This document shows positions 12,561 through 24,620 of a DNA stretch of 64,000 bases, piece by piece. The stretch's first letter is position 1, and each line of letters starts with the position of its first letter. The stretch is from Phorcus lineatus (taxonomy: Eukaryota; Mollusca; Gastropoda; Trochida; Trochidae). The DNA is taken from positions 46,895,064-46,959,063 of the forward strand of contig OV121092.1 in the NCBI GenBank assembly GCA_921293015.1, written 5' to 3'. A program made the translations under genes and the position numbers. Under the pieces are notes generated by a model. That model was not told the DNA's origin and searched no databases. It saw only the letters and a list, made by a program, of their open reading frames with translations.

Positions 12561-14900
12561 GACCCTTTCCCATCTTGTAAGAACTATATTATCAACAATG
12601 CAAAGAAGGATATAGAGTTGGAACACTAAGCAGTAAGCTGACAGATGTATTGTGAAAGAGAGAGGCTAAAGCAAGGTGGAATGGGACGAGAATCGATAGT
12701 ATCACCTCTATTGACATACTAGCTGTTCCAAGCAAATTGACACTAAACCAGTATAGAGGAAGGCTTTTGCAGTACTATAGATTAATGAAATGAGAGAGAT
12801 TATACTATTCTGGCTATCATGAATACTGGAAACTGCAGATCTAAATTGAAAGTCTCTTTCAAATGTAAATTTAGCATTTGTAATGATCCCAGCTAAACTT
12901 TTGCTGTAAATATGATTACTATTGAGAAAATAAGGCGATTGCAAAAGCATGTAGTAAAAAATATATTACCTTTCGTAATAACATAAATTTCCTTTACGAA
13001 ATTGTTAACATTTCAAATTTCCCAATTGAATATGAATTAAATAAACAATGCGAACATTAAGAAAAAGAGATAATATTTGGATGCGATAAACAATAATAAC
13101 TCTCCTCATCTGTCATCGTTAGAGAAATAAAACTGTCTCTCACATTGTTACTATAAGTAATCAGAAATGCTATCACTGTTGTGAATTATTGGACATTAGA
13201 TGTTATATTCGCTGGTCAGTTTCCAATACAGGACACCTTAGTTTTCCACAGATATATATCAAGATCAAGATAAGTAATAGATACCACTTCTTCTCCACAC
13301 AATGGAAATTTAACTCACATGTATTTATGTCAATTAAATGACAGAAATTCTTATTTCGCTTATCACGTTGCCTCAGGGGAAATATATGAGTGGTAGATTT
13401 TCTACATATCATTTTCGTGATGAGAAGGACGACCATTTAGATGATATAATCATCTTTTAAACGTGTTAAGATATAGAAGGTTAATGTCTCTTGCAAGGAA
13501 ATCACAGAGATGGTGTAAGGTTCATCAGATTTGTTATACTTTCACTTGTTGTTGAAATATAACAAAACTTGATATATGCAAATATGTGTGGATATTTCGT
13601 TTGCATGTCTCACTCTCTAATTTGCATTTTTGTTGCAGATTTTCGTAGACTGCCGTAAAAAATATTTGTCCTGCCCATAATTCACACCCTAATTGTTGGA
13701 TTAAAACAACAAACTTGACACATTTAGTCACTTTGATACGCAGGTGTGCCTTTGGTATGTTTTAATTCCGAATTTTCATAATGCATGCAATGTACTCAGT
13801 TTTTCACCGATGATCGTCTAACTGGAAAGTAGCCCTTAATAATGGTAAATCATAGTCTTATTTATCTTATTTTACTTTATCAACACTATGACAGGATCGA
13901 ATCTAGATAAATGACTATCACTGTGTTACCTCGCATTAACAAAGCTTCTTATGTCAATGAGCAGGATGAGAAGTATTGATAATCAATATGAATTATGGAC
14001 TTCGCTGTCATCATCTTAATTAGGACTTGTGTATCGTGAATTCAAGTGACGTGTATAAATTATGTATTCCCAGAAAAATTCATGTAGATCCATGAGGTTT
14101 CCACTATCATCTTTACAAAAAGTGAAAATAATAATGCTGTTCATTTGTAATCAAATGAAATGCACGAAATTAAATGAATGTTTTAAAATCTTACTGTTGC
14201 AAACAAACATGTTGAGGTTTAAAGGCACTTCATCGTCCTCTGCTATCACTTTATTAATTCCTATCTTTAAGATTTATAAAAATATGTTTTGAAAGTAAAT
14301 CTCACTTATGAAACAGCTACATAGAGTCTAGGTAACCATATGAGTTTCAACATTTTTCACGGGAATTATTGCAACATTGAAACTATGGTGAGATAATTTT
14401 AAAAGACAAGTTAATTAAACGGAGAGAGTGTAAGTGAATCGTAGCCATAAACACATTACAAATTTTTATCCTATAATAATTTACCTAAATCATTTGATGT
14501 CGCATTCCCAGTCTCATTTCAGTACGGAGTACCTTCAATGATATATCCTATACCAACTTGAAAGAAAACACACTAGAATTAGACACAAGAAATAAAGCAA
14601 AATCTTAGCTTTACACGAATTTGTAATATTGGAACGTTTTCATTATCGTTTAATAAAAATTAATTCCGTTCAATATACAATGTACAATGAACTTTTCTTT
14701 CAATGTATTCAAATCATAATACACATTTAAACTACTTTTTGTTGTCATGCTATCAATAACAAAGTGAAAGAAAAGATTCCTTTACGTTAAGAATTATAAT
14801 TTTTTTTATAGACTATGGCAGTCACATTGTAATGAGAATTATCCTGACTGTATAAGATGTGATAAACTTTTGAAACGTTATTTAATATAAACCTATTTCC
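12561..14900. other. no recognisable gene
   Basis: AT-rich sequence with scattered short frames on both strands. No family resemblance, splice-bounded exon or clear repeat boundary was found. Confidence 0.45.
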
Positions 14901-14929
14901 TGATGAGATCAAAGGAAAAAGATTTACTA

Positions 14930-15720
14930 TTTTCAATCTCGATCTTTCTTTGGAAACAGGAAGTAACAAGAAACTAACGCAATTACCACAAGTCTTATTC
15001 TGATAATGGTTCTGAAATTAAGTTTACTGGCAATCTAACCCTGTGAACCTCTTATATTATAAAAAGACGACGTATCATGTTTCTTATATGTGGCTGAGTA
15101 TAATAGTTAACTTTTTTCACTAAGACTCTTATAAGAGAAAGTAAAATATACTAATATATAACAAACTTGATTGATATTTTTCAGAGCTTTATTATTCTAT
15201 AACTGAACCTTATCAACAGAAGCTTCATTTAGGTGTAGTAAGATTGAGAATAGAATTCACATCATTGATTGTAAAAGCATCATGTCAGATACTAGTAGTT
15301 GTCAAAGGCATTGACTTATCAGGGATGTAAGTTTGTTAGATTTTATGAAATATACAAATGAATTGTGGTAAAAGTTTACTAAGGTATATTCTCACTGCAA
15401 CATTTTAATCAGCATTTACATATTAGAAAGGGACTTTTTTTACCACGCTACTTGTAGATCCTTTAGGAAGAACATGAGACCTAGTAAGTTCACCACCCTG
15501 GGTCATCCTATCAACAAGGCCTCTATAACCTAAATCAAGACTTTATCCATTACCTATTTCCGTCCACACTCCTCAACTGAAACCACTGGCTCTATAAGAT
15601 TACCTTCAACCACAGACTCAAACGGTTTACACTGAGATTACATTCCTTTATCGTTTCAGAAAACGAATCAGTCTACGCTCCATGGTCTATCATTAAGTTA
15701 ATATTGAAAAGCCATTTTAT
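14930..15720 (+). repeat. copy of the paralogous block
   Basis: Shows GGAAACAGGAAGTAACAAG, AACGCAATTACCACAAG and GGTTCTGAAATTAAGTTTAC near 15005. Then come an AATTCACATCATTGATTG stretch (about 15253), an AGGAAGAACATGAGACC stretch (about 15465) and an AAACCACTGGCTCTATAAG stretch (about 15572). Order and spacing resemble the 10.4- and 17.4-kb copies. Confidence 0.6.
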
Positions 15721-16067
15721 AAGAGTGTATTAAATCACTGCAGATGATTATAATCTGTTAGGCTTATGCTTGTGTTTTAGAGAAATGTATGAGATGGAGA
15801 TTAGTTCGAAATGTTTAAACTATCATTCTAAGGCGTCAAGTGGTCCTTTGCATAAAATAAGAAACATTTATGTGTTGAATTCAGCAACATTGTTTTGATG
15901 TTTTGTTTTACTGTTGGATGAGCTTAAATTTACTTTAGTGCCAATCCATGAATTGTGAAATTATTTGAGAGCCTTGTTCTGTGAAGGCAAGATAACTTCT
16001 TCAAGTGTAAATCTGTTCTCCCAGTGGTACAAATTGTTACTTAATGTTGGTTCTGGTAAGTTTAATA

Positions 16068-16094
16068 GGGGGGGGGGGGGGGGGGGGGGGGGGG
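16068..16094. repeat. poly-G run of 27
   Basis: Twenty-seven consecutive G residues in AT-rich DNA. The length is likely unstable and prone to sequencing error. Confidence 0.95.
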
Positions 16095-17741
16095 TTAGAT
16101 TAGAGAGATACCCATAAGCATATTGGAATATGATGATTTGTTGCTTTGAGTCTTATATAACAGATATTCGCCCTTGCCATTCTGACACAATTTGATAAAG
16201 CATTTTTAAAATATATTTTGGATAAGCAATGTAAGTGGTCAAAATGCAAGAGCAACGGTCGATTTCTGACTTCGCTTCTATTCTCCACAAACTAATAATT
16301 AATGATAATATATGAAATTAACTATTGATCTTCTGTAACGTGATGTAAGTTTTTCTCTAAAAACAATCTTCATTAAACCTCCCAAATGTTCAGGAATAAA
16401 ATGCAACAAGTGTTTGTTTTGTTGTGCACATTGTAATACAATCAAATTGAAAAGAAACCCATTGTTGTTCTCCCGACAATGAAACTACATTATGAGTGTT
16501 GTGTGGGCTGGAAATAACATTGTTCTTGTTGCTTGGATGCTTTATATCTAACAATCAATCCAAACCACATCATCGGGACTCATTATTTGCTCCTAGTTAT
16601 ATACGCTTCTAGGGGCGTACTTATTACAATACACTCAACAGAATCCACTCCTGCATGAATGGAGAAACACAATTAGGTAATGTGGGTGTAAGAAAGAAAG
16701 AGCTGACAGTTTTGATAATTTAGGGTTCTCGTGAGATTGTACAAGAACCAAATAAACTTCCTGTTTGACCGAATAAGCTTTTCTCATAATTGTTAATACG
16801 TTCTTTGATTAGGAAAGTTTGGATCACCGCTGTTTCTTGTGGGGAGAGGCATCGAGTTTGTTTTGCATAGTAATTATCTTTTTTCTAAATGTCAGATGAA
16901 GACACACCTCAAGGATATTTCAAAACATGAATGAAAAATAGATTTTAATTAAAAAGAAAATTACGACTAACCCTTCTTTCAATCACACAGTCTTTAACAA
17001 TACTACACATATTCTGAGAGAACAATAAGTCAGAAAGTCTTGCTTAACACATTCCAAAAAGGATAAAGATGATAACACATGTAAATAGATTTTATCAAAA
17101 TTTCTGCTATAGATTCCCTTAGAAAACACTTTATCCGTGAATGAATTGACTTTGCATTGTAGCTTCAATTCGCTATTTTGAATTTATTCCTATAATTGAT
17201 AATAAACAATCATCCGCTAAGACAGGTTCATTCTTAAGATCAAAAGGAATTTTCCATTTATATTCAAATTGTTTGTTACAACCAGTAGAAAACCCAAATT
17301 CGTCATACTCCTCGTTTCTGGTGGCTTCTAAAAAGGCTTATGTGAAGAAAATCTTTTTATGTAAAGAGGAAGTAATACAAATGACGAAGCGACGCAATTA
17401 CCACTGGCCTCATTACGGATAATGGTTCTGAAATGAAGTTCGTTGGCTATCGAACCCAATGAACCTGTCTTTTTGACGCTATAATTGATTACAAGACATA
17501 CTCCTCATAAATGGAGGCTAATTATAAAAGTTGTTCATTTTGTTCACTTCATCCATTACGACAATTATTAAAAATAAAATGATATACAATCGTCACATTT
17601 AATATTTCTCAGAGCATTTATAATATCACTTAGAACTTAACTTTAGCAACATATCGAGTTTTTTCGAGAAAAATTTAAGATTTTATAACTTTTATTCCTT
17701 TGATTTTAATCAGGCTCTAATAATGATTAATAATAATAATG

Positions 17742-17796
<55 letters not shown>

Positions 17797-18640
17797 TAGT
17801 CCTTCGAGTAAGCATCATTTTAAAAAGTTGCGCTTTATTAACACATTCAACATATGAGTATAGTATAAGTAAGAAAAGCATTCACGTTATTGATTGCTCA
17901 ATCATTATGTCAGATGCTAGCATTTTGTCATTAGCACTAACTTTTCAAAGATAAATTATCGTTTTATTTGAAGCAATATATACAGATGCATCATAATAAA
18001 CTTATACCAATTTTTTGTATATGCTTTGTACATGTTATTTTATCATAACAAAATATGAACAAGAATACAATCTTATAAATAATATATAGACGTTATTGAT
18101 TTTATATCAAAAGGTGCTTAACAGACAGATAGTATAACCTGATATGATCAAAGAAATGCAAAATAAACTGTTTTGCTATCTATCTAAGAACCTTTAATAG
18201 CAACATCAAAGATTCACCACTCGACCTAAGGGTGTTCTTTTGTGTTACTTCCTTGAGGAAAAAGGTGAGAGTAAACTATTGAAACTCAGAGATTTTTTAA
18301 CAAGGATTTTTAAAATATAGCTTCAGGCTCTATCAATGGCATGTTTCTTTATTTCTACTCGACTAAAGCCACTCGTTATATTAGATTTCCTTTTCATTGC
18401 AAGGAACAGGCTTACGCTGCTTGGTTGAGTTACAGCCCTTTATCTATACAACACTCGAGTCAGTCGATGCTTCCTGGTCCGAGACCTCCCTTTGCTGCGT
18501 ACTGCATTTGAAACCCACAAAAGATGCTCTAAAATGAAATAACCATTTGCTAATAAACTATTGAATTGCAGGTGCGTCAGCAATGCTAAAGTGATAATCC
18601 TTTTTCATCATCGATAAAAACATGTATATTCTCATTACAA
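16095..18640 (+). repeat. longest copy of the paralogous block
   Basis: Best-preserved succession of landmarks: a TTCGCCCTTGCCATTCTGA stretch (16169), TATGAAATTAACTATTGATC (16311), ACTCAACAGAATCCACTCC (about 16633), CAATCACACAGTCTTTAACA (16980), GCTAAGACAGGTTC (17217), GCAATTACCACTGGCC (about 17394), GGTTCTGAAATGAAGTTCG (about 17424), a TCAGATGCTAGCATTTTGTC stretch (17908), an AGATTCACCACTCGACC stretch (about 18209) and AAAGCCACTCGTTATAT (18365). Comparison with the 21.6-26.2 and 33.1-33.8 kb copies shows substitutions and indels but no shared frame. Confidence 0.65.
17727..17796. repeat. (AAT)n microsatellite
   Basis: About 20 nearly perfect AAT units inside a block copy. The short Asn-repeat frame over it is an artefact of the microsatellite. 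Confidence 0.95.
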
Positions 18641-18782
18641 TGGCGTTGTTTTCCATCCTTTCATGTAACACAAGTATGACTTGCTGATATACAAGAGCTG
18701 AACACCTAATTTACTATTAAGCTATTGGGAAGGGAATTAAATAATCAGTGCTCGTAACTTTAAATGCCTCGACAAAAGATCG

Positions 18783-19079
18783 GTGATCAGTGTGTGTTTC
18801 ATTAAACGTTTTGGATATCTAATCAAGACATGCATCTTTTCATTACAAAAGTGTATATTCAGTTTTGATTCACAGAAACGAAGAGAAAGTATTGAACCAT
18901 CCTCCTCCCCCTTCCCAAAATTAAATCAAAATAAAATACCCGAAAACAGTGACAAGAAAGACGAAACAATGCATCAATACAGCAATACAAAAACACATTA
19001 CTTGAGTTTTATCAATGTTTTCCTTAATTTCCATACTTTTATCTTGAGAAACTGTTGTGAAGAAAGAATGCATGGTTGA
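18783..19079 (+). other. unrecognised short ORF in AT-rich DNA
   Basis: A 98-codon frame with Ser/Lys/Asn-rich, low-complexity composition. No domain was recognised and no splice context supports it. Listed to account for the stretch; most likely non-coding. Confidence 0.15.
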
Positions 19080-19369
19080 ATAGCTGTCGTTAGTAAACTT
19101 ATGCTAAACTGCATCATTTTGACAAAATGCAAACTATAATAAGTTAGCACTAGTACCATATTTGTTTATCACTGTTGTATATGTAGTCAAATATAACGGT
19201 ACTTAAGAATTTAACGTAAAAAGGATGCTATTACCTCATGTATACAAAGGATCTCCATACAGAAATAGAGTAACCATCGATTTGATACAAATTTATGCTT
19301 TCACATGCAGATAATATTTCATTGTTTTACCAAAAGATAATCTTGTAGAAACTTCTTTTGCAAGATGCT

Positions 19370-19965
19370 TCTCAAAGAACTTTTTATAAAAATACATAGA
19401 TTCACCATGCGACTTTCCTTGTTCCCTTGTGTAATGTTAATTAGCAACTTTTTAAAGGAAGTATATGAGATCTATTATGCTCCAGTTTTTTGTTCTGGTT
19501 AAACAAGTAATTAATGTTTTAGTACTCCACCGTCTATCCTTGTCCTTTATCACCTTTATTAGATTCCCTTACTAACTAACTAACTTATTATCAGCAATAG
19601 GCTTATACTGCTTGATAGAGATTCAAGCACTATTTGGATACAACAAACGTGTCAGTTGACACTTCCTGGTTCATGCATAGTCGGACATTGAAAAGTTATG
19701 AAACTTAACTGACTAACTAATGGTATAATACGCGACCTCCTATTCTACTGATAATTGTTTGTGAGGGAAAACATGTCAATATCAGTACATATGTATAGTG
19801 ATGACCGAACTGAAAGTAATAGGAAAGAAGATTGCATTACAACTTGAACTGAACTCTGAATCTGTGTAAATGAAGAATGGCAGGTCCAAGAGAATACGGG
19901 AGGGGACATGTAGAAGTAAGGCTGATAGATCCATTTTAGAAACCAAAGGTTATAAGAAAGTTGAC
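19370..19965 (+). repeat. partial extra copy of the paralogous block
   Basis: Shows AGATTCACCATGCGACTTTC (about 19398), ACAACAAACGTGTCAGTTGA (about 19650), GTTTGTGAGGGAAAACATGTC (first 20 bases, about 19758) and GGAGGGGACATG near 19908. The same elements lie near 18.2, 24.6 and 2.97 kb. Confidence 0.55.
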
Positions 19966-20135
19966 TAGGACTGACGAGGCAGTACTTAGGTCTTCAAGAC
20001 TTCCTCTTTGACCTTTACACAGTGTTTTACCTTCACATGCTTTTTTGTCTTGATGGTACACAGTAACATATAAGTGTGACCAAATATTATAACAACACTG
20101 TTATTATGGCAGAGAAGTTGACAATGCGAAAAAAA

Positions 20136-20670
20136 CCTATGCTGGTTATGAATTCGTCATGATTTACTTTTTGTTTTTACTGTTATGACGCTTCATTCAA
20201 AAAACGTTGTCTGTAGTCTGCACAAGTCTGTAGGTGCATTTTGAAAAATAACCCGATGTAAAGTTTGGTCAAAAGATTTTTTCCAGATTTTGATTCTCAA
20301 TTGTCAACGAGAATGACTGATCGCGATCGAAGTTTTAACAGTTTTGGCAAGTCTACATACGGGTCTTAAATTCCTGAAAAAATGGTGCATTTGTGAGTTC
20401 CTTGAACATGGTCACAAGAGCTATGTTGCCCGACTTTGAAGGGTTGCTGAGAAAAAAAGTATTAACGTTTAAGCAAAAATATCATTGGATTTCTCATAAG
20501 TGCATGGGATCCGGAAATTACAAAAAGTAAAAAAAAGCCAAATGGCAGTGGAACTATGCATGCTACTAATTCGTTATAATTTACTTTTTGCTTTAAATGT
20601 CATTGCCTAACGTTTAAAACAAGGTTCAGGTCCCTAGGTGCATTTTGAAAAAAAAATTCCCATGTTAATT
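20136..20670 (+). repeat. local direct duplication, two ~130-bp arms
   Basis: 20140-20265 and 20555-20665 share a GAATTCGTCATGATTTACTT / TAATTCGTTATAATTTACTT stretch, then TTTTGC/GTTTTT-type runs, then TAGGTGCATTTTGAAAAA. About 400 bp separate the start points. The arms are diverged, so the duplication is not recent. Confidence 0.5.
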
Positions 20671-20749
20671 TTAAAAATAATTTGAGTTGGACTGTGTCTT
20701 TAACGCATAATTAATTTAAAGCAGCCGTTTTGGCTGTATCCAGTTCACA

Positions 20750-20802
<53 letters not shown>
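20750..20802. repeat. (AAT)n microsatellite
   Basis: About 17 AAT units. Confidence 0.95.
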
Positions 20803-20804
<2 letters not shown>

Positions 20805-20859
20805 CGGATAAAATCAATAGATCAATTGATCTGGAAGAACTAATTAAGACAAAATTCAA

Positions 20860-21110
20860 TTTCTGTCAGATCGATTGTAGAGAATAGAGGATAAAGCAGA
20901 ATGGGGTTCAGCAGCCATCGCATTTATTGCTTCCACGTTTTTCTGAGCTAATTGACAAGTGTCATGACAGAGGGGCATTTCAGAAGAAGATATATGAAGC
21001 TAGATCTCGCAAAAGAAAAAAAGACCTACTTGACGTACGCTTGACGCAAAAAAGCTGAGAACTGTAGATTAAATTCACCAATTTACAAGTGTCGACGTTC
21101 ATCATCAAAA
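20860..21110 (+). repeat. block copy carrying the ACAAGTGTCG-bounded module
   Basis: ACAAGTGTCATGAC at 20954 and ACAAGTGTCG at 21085 bound the module, with CTGTAGATTAAATTCACCAA inside. Flanks match the 12.1-kb copy (AGAGAATAGAGG, then ATTGCTTCCACG). Confidence 0.6.
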
Positions 21111-21599
21111 AAAAACCCGACACAAGGTTCAACGAATATACCATTTTTTACTTGTCAATATGCAGAAGCTGGTACCAATCTCTTTACGAATTAAAATCCA
21201 TGTTTTATGGATGGTACTCTCCGAGCAATATTTGACACGTAGGTGAGGTTCATTTTTTTATCAGACTTCAGAGAATAAATGTTTCCGTCAAAGAAAATGT
21301 ACATCTAAAGGCTATACAATTTTTAATACTAGTAATATAAATATTTTAATCTGAGTATTAAACAGGTCACAGATGTCCGTCACTGTGTCTTTAACGACAT
21401 TCCATACATCTTTATAAACAATCTTTTCAAAGCATGTGTAGGTACAGTCTTTTGTCCATCGTTTACCTACAACAAAGCAATAAGAAAGCAAAATAAACAT
21501 TGTATAGGATAATTGAATTTTAATGAAGCTATATAAATGATCACAATGTGAAGGTCTATTGTCAATTTCTGATTTGGTGTTTTTTATGCATGCTAATAC

Positions 21600-22460
21600 A
21601 TGATGTTGATATATGAAATTAACTATTGATCATATTGAACTTGATGTACGCCCAGTTCATAGACCAATCTTCCTTCACACTCTGACATTTTCAGAAATAA
21701 AATGCAACATTAACGATTTTTTTGCACGTTGTAATTTAATGCAATGGACAGGAAAACCCATGCTTTCCCTACAATGTAACTTCATTACGGATGTTGTCTG
21801 CGCTGAAAATAACATTGTTCATGTTGCTTGGGTGATTAATATCTCAAATTCAATCCTTATACCAAGTCCTTGGGGAACATTATTTGCTCCTTCTAACAAT
21901 GCACTCAACAGAATCCATTCCTCCATGAATGGAGAAACTACATTAAGGTAATTCATTCGAGAAAGAAATAGGACTGCCAGTTCTGATATTTTGGATTCAC
22001 TTGAGATTTAAAGAGGGGCTAATAAACTTCCTATTTGACGGAATAGTTTTTTTCTCAGTAATTTCTAAAACGAGTTTGAATAAGACTAACGTTAGTTGTT
22101 TCATACATTTCAAACAGTCTCTCGATTGGCAATGGAATTTTTTTTAATATGAAGTCCTTTGCAGTGTATTTACAAATATGGTCTTGACACTTGACACATG
22201 ATCAGATGACACTTTTATCTAAATATCAGATTAAGAAACACTCTTCGAAAAATTGATAGAGAACATAGATAATTAGGACTTATTCTCCTTTACAATCACA
22301 CAATCTTCAACAAATATTCCCAGATACCAAGAGCACAAAAAGACTAAAAAGTCTTCTGTAACAATTAACATAATACCAAGTATAGTTTCAATCGTTTTTT
22401 TATATAAAAACCTATAACAAATCATCTTTAAGACAGGTGATTACATGACCTAGACTATGT
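21600..22460 (+). repeat. copy of the paralogous block
   Basis: TATGAAATTAACTATTGATC (21613), ACTCAACAGAATCCATTCC (about 21902), a TAATAAACTTCCTATTTGAC stretch (22020), CAATCACACAATCTTCAACA (22293) and a TTTAAGACAGGTG stretch (22428) parallel 16.31-17.23 kb in order and spacing. The 112-residue frame at 21613-21951 is broken in the paralogous copy, which argues against coding. Confidence 0.65.
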
Positions 22461-23599
22461 TATAGTTTCGTGTAATCATTTTAACTAAGTCATTCAAAAT
22501 TCATATTTCAGTTTTTCCATGCTCACTTGACTTAAAAACAAGCATATGAACAGTGACCAATGCTCGACTCGTTATTTTTCTTGGCTATTTTTACTTTGTT
22601 TTAGTAACATTACGTTTTTTGGAAAGAAATAATTTATCTTAAAACTTCCTATATGATGGATATTTTCAAAAGAGTGTACTGGTACGGATTACTGCTGTTA
22701 ATGTTTTGCAACATACCGACATGCCGATAATACACACAAAGTAAGTAGGCATTTGATGGAGGCAATCACTAGCGTACAGCGCAATATAATGACCTATTTT
22801 TTTTGTTTTCAAAAAACATTTTTTTGTTACTATATATGCCCTATGACGAATGACAATATGAACATAAAAGCAGACATTTGATTGTGAAAAATAGATGCTG
22901 GCAGCAAACTGAAGACATCATTGCATGTATTTTAGTACACAAAAAACGTAATTTGTGAGCGATTGCTATTGCTATTGACTTTCACATGCACTGGAGACAG
23001 CCTTTTCCCCCTCCTTCATGTTTAATGATTCAAAGCCGAAAATATCATAACATTTATTAAATCATTTAAAAAGAAAAGAATTAAAAACCAAGTTCACTTG
23101 GTGAACTTAGCGCTACATTATCAGAATTTTTTTTTACCGAACATCTTTTCAATATGCAATCTTCTAAGAGAGTCTACACACTTGACTGATGTTGTGAAAA
23201 ATTTTATTGCTTTTCTTTAGATATAAATCTGCATTCCACAATAATGGTCACTGTCGTTTATGAAAATAAAGTGTTTGGCTTACATAATTGAACACCCGGA
23301 AATGACTATTTATTCTATTCTTTATTGTAAATAATTTAGCCAAAGGTCTTAAAATTCGTCGACAAGGACTATTAGATTTATTTGGCCTTGAAGTTTTAAA
23401 GCTCGACTTGATTGTGAAAAAGATATAGATGATTTTAAAATTTAAAGGCAAAGTCAATGCTCCAGCTACGTAATATAATTGCAATTATTAATAAAGAACC
23501 TAAATGCTCCTTCCTAATACCCTAATCTCTTTATAGTGATATACTTTTTTCAAACATGGTCTTTATTTCGAAAGAAGGTGTACTCAAACGACGTACAGA

Positions 23600-23830
23600 C
23601 ATGCAATTACCACTTCTCTCCAAGGAGAAAGGCGAGACCTGTAGTACATGTAAGTTAATAACAATGCACGATTCTGACAGCAATGACTTGTACACTTCCC
23701 CAGGCTCTTCTCCTCGACTAAAGCCACTTGCTTTATTAAGTTCCCTTCCATCACAATCTCATTACCAACTTCCTTATTAAGATTACAGCCCTTCATCAGA
23801 ACAGTACAAAACTGGGTTTGTTCTTAAAAA
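23600..23830 (+). repeat. fragment of the paralogous block
   Basis: AAGGCGAGACCTGTAGTACATG (first 20 bases, about 23629) and CTCGACTAAAGCCACTTGC (about 23713) match the 33.73- and 18.36-kb copies. A short plus-strand frame here and one at 33.75 kb share a GET-STC-LI pattern. The window does not show whether this is coding or simple nucleotide homology. Confidence 0.5.
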
Positions 23831-24297
23831 ACCCCACATAGAGTGATATAGATAACATATTTAAATTATATACAAATATGGTATTAAAGGTCATGTATAC
23901 ATAGTATTTAAACAGATAAAGGCAAACATTGTTTGATATATTTTGAATATTTGCCACCAATAAGTGGTTCGTACTTACCATTCTTTAGGAATATGAACTT
24001 TTAAAAAGATGGATTTTCACAGATGTATCTTTGATCATGTAGTGATTGACAAATAAGTAAAAAGTGATACTCGTCACAAACAGACTCATTACATAATGTG
24101 CAAAGTCAATTTTCTTATGGAATATTTAGCCAGCGCCCTGACTCTATCGGTAATCTATGGTTTGTTGTCCTAATTTGAGTTAGCCAAACTCTAACATAGA
24201 ATGGTAATTTAAGAGGAAAGGGTTCTAGAATTAAGACATTTTTATACAATGCATAAAATTATCCTTTAAATGATTTTTTAATATCTCAACAACAAAC

Positions 24298-24620
24298 GCG
24301 AGTGAGTGAGTGAGTTGGGGTTTAACGTGTTTTGAACAATATTTAATTTCAGTTATTAAACACATGGATGACACGCATCCAAAAGTGAGTGAACAGAAAG
24401 GGATCGAAAAGATGAGAGAAAAGACGGAAAGAAAGGCATAGTGAGAGATAGAAAGCAGGTTTTAGAAGGACTCAAATTTGGTCTAGCTTCTACCCGTCGA
24501 CCAGTCCAGCTTGGGTGCCCCTACCAGGAGCATGTAAGCTCCAGCTGGCATAGCTCTTTGGGTCTCTGAAGCACGAAAACCACCACACTACGATAAGGTA
24601 TGAGTCCAGTGGTGGAAACA
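24298..24620 (+). repeat. dispersed repeat of the GGGGTTTAACGTG family
   Basis: Begins GAGTGAGTGAGTTGGGGTTT, continues through TTCAGTTATTAAACACATGG, GATGACACGCATCCAAAAG and AAGACGGAAAGAAAGG, and extends into GGGTGCCCCTACCAGGAGCA. Other copies are at 38.78, 38.97 and 58.95 kb. The element splits a block copy whose right part resumes near 24620. Confidence 0.75.

Noticed and set aside
17739-17954. Frame with a long Asn run
   Set aside because: Produced entirely by the (AAT)n microsatellite.
21312-21500. Minus frame opening with a hydrophobic start and a TTGTTGTAG acceptor-like site, then several Cys
   Set aside because: Looked like a secreted-peptide exon, but no partner exon, promoter or equivalent in other block copies was found.
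21613-21951. 112-codon plus frame
   Set aside because: The paralogous copy at 16.31 kb carries stops and indels, so the frame is not under coding constraint.
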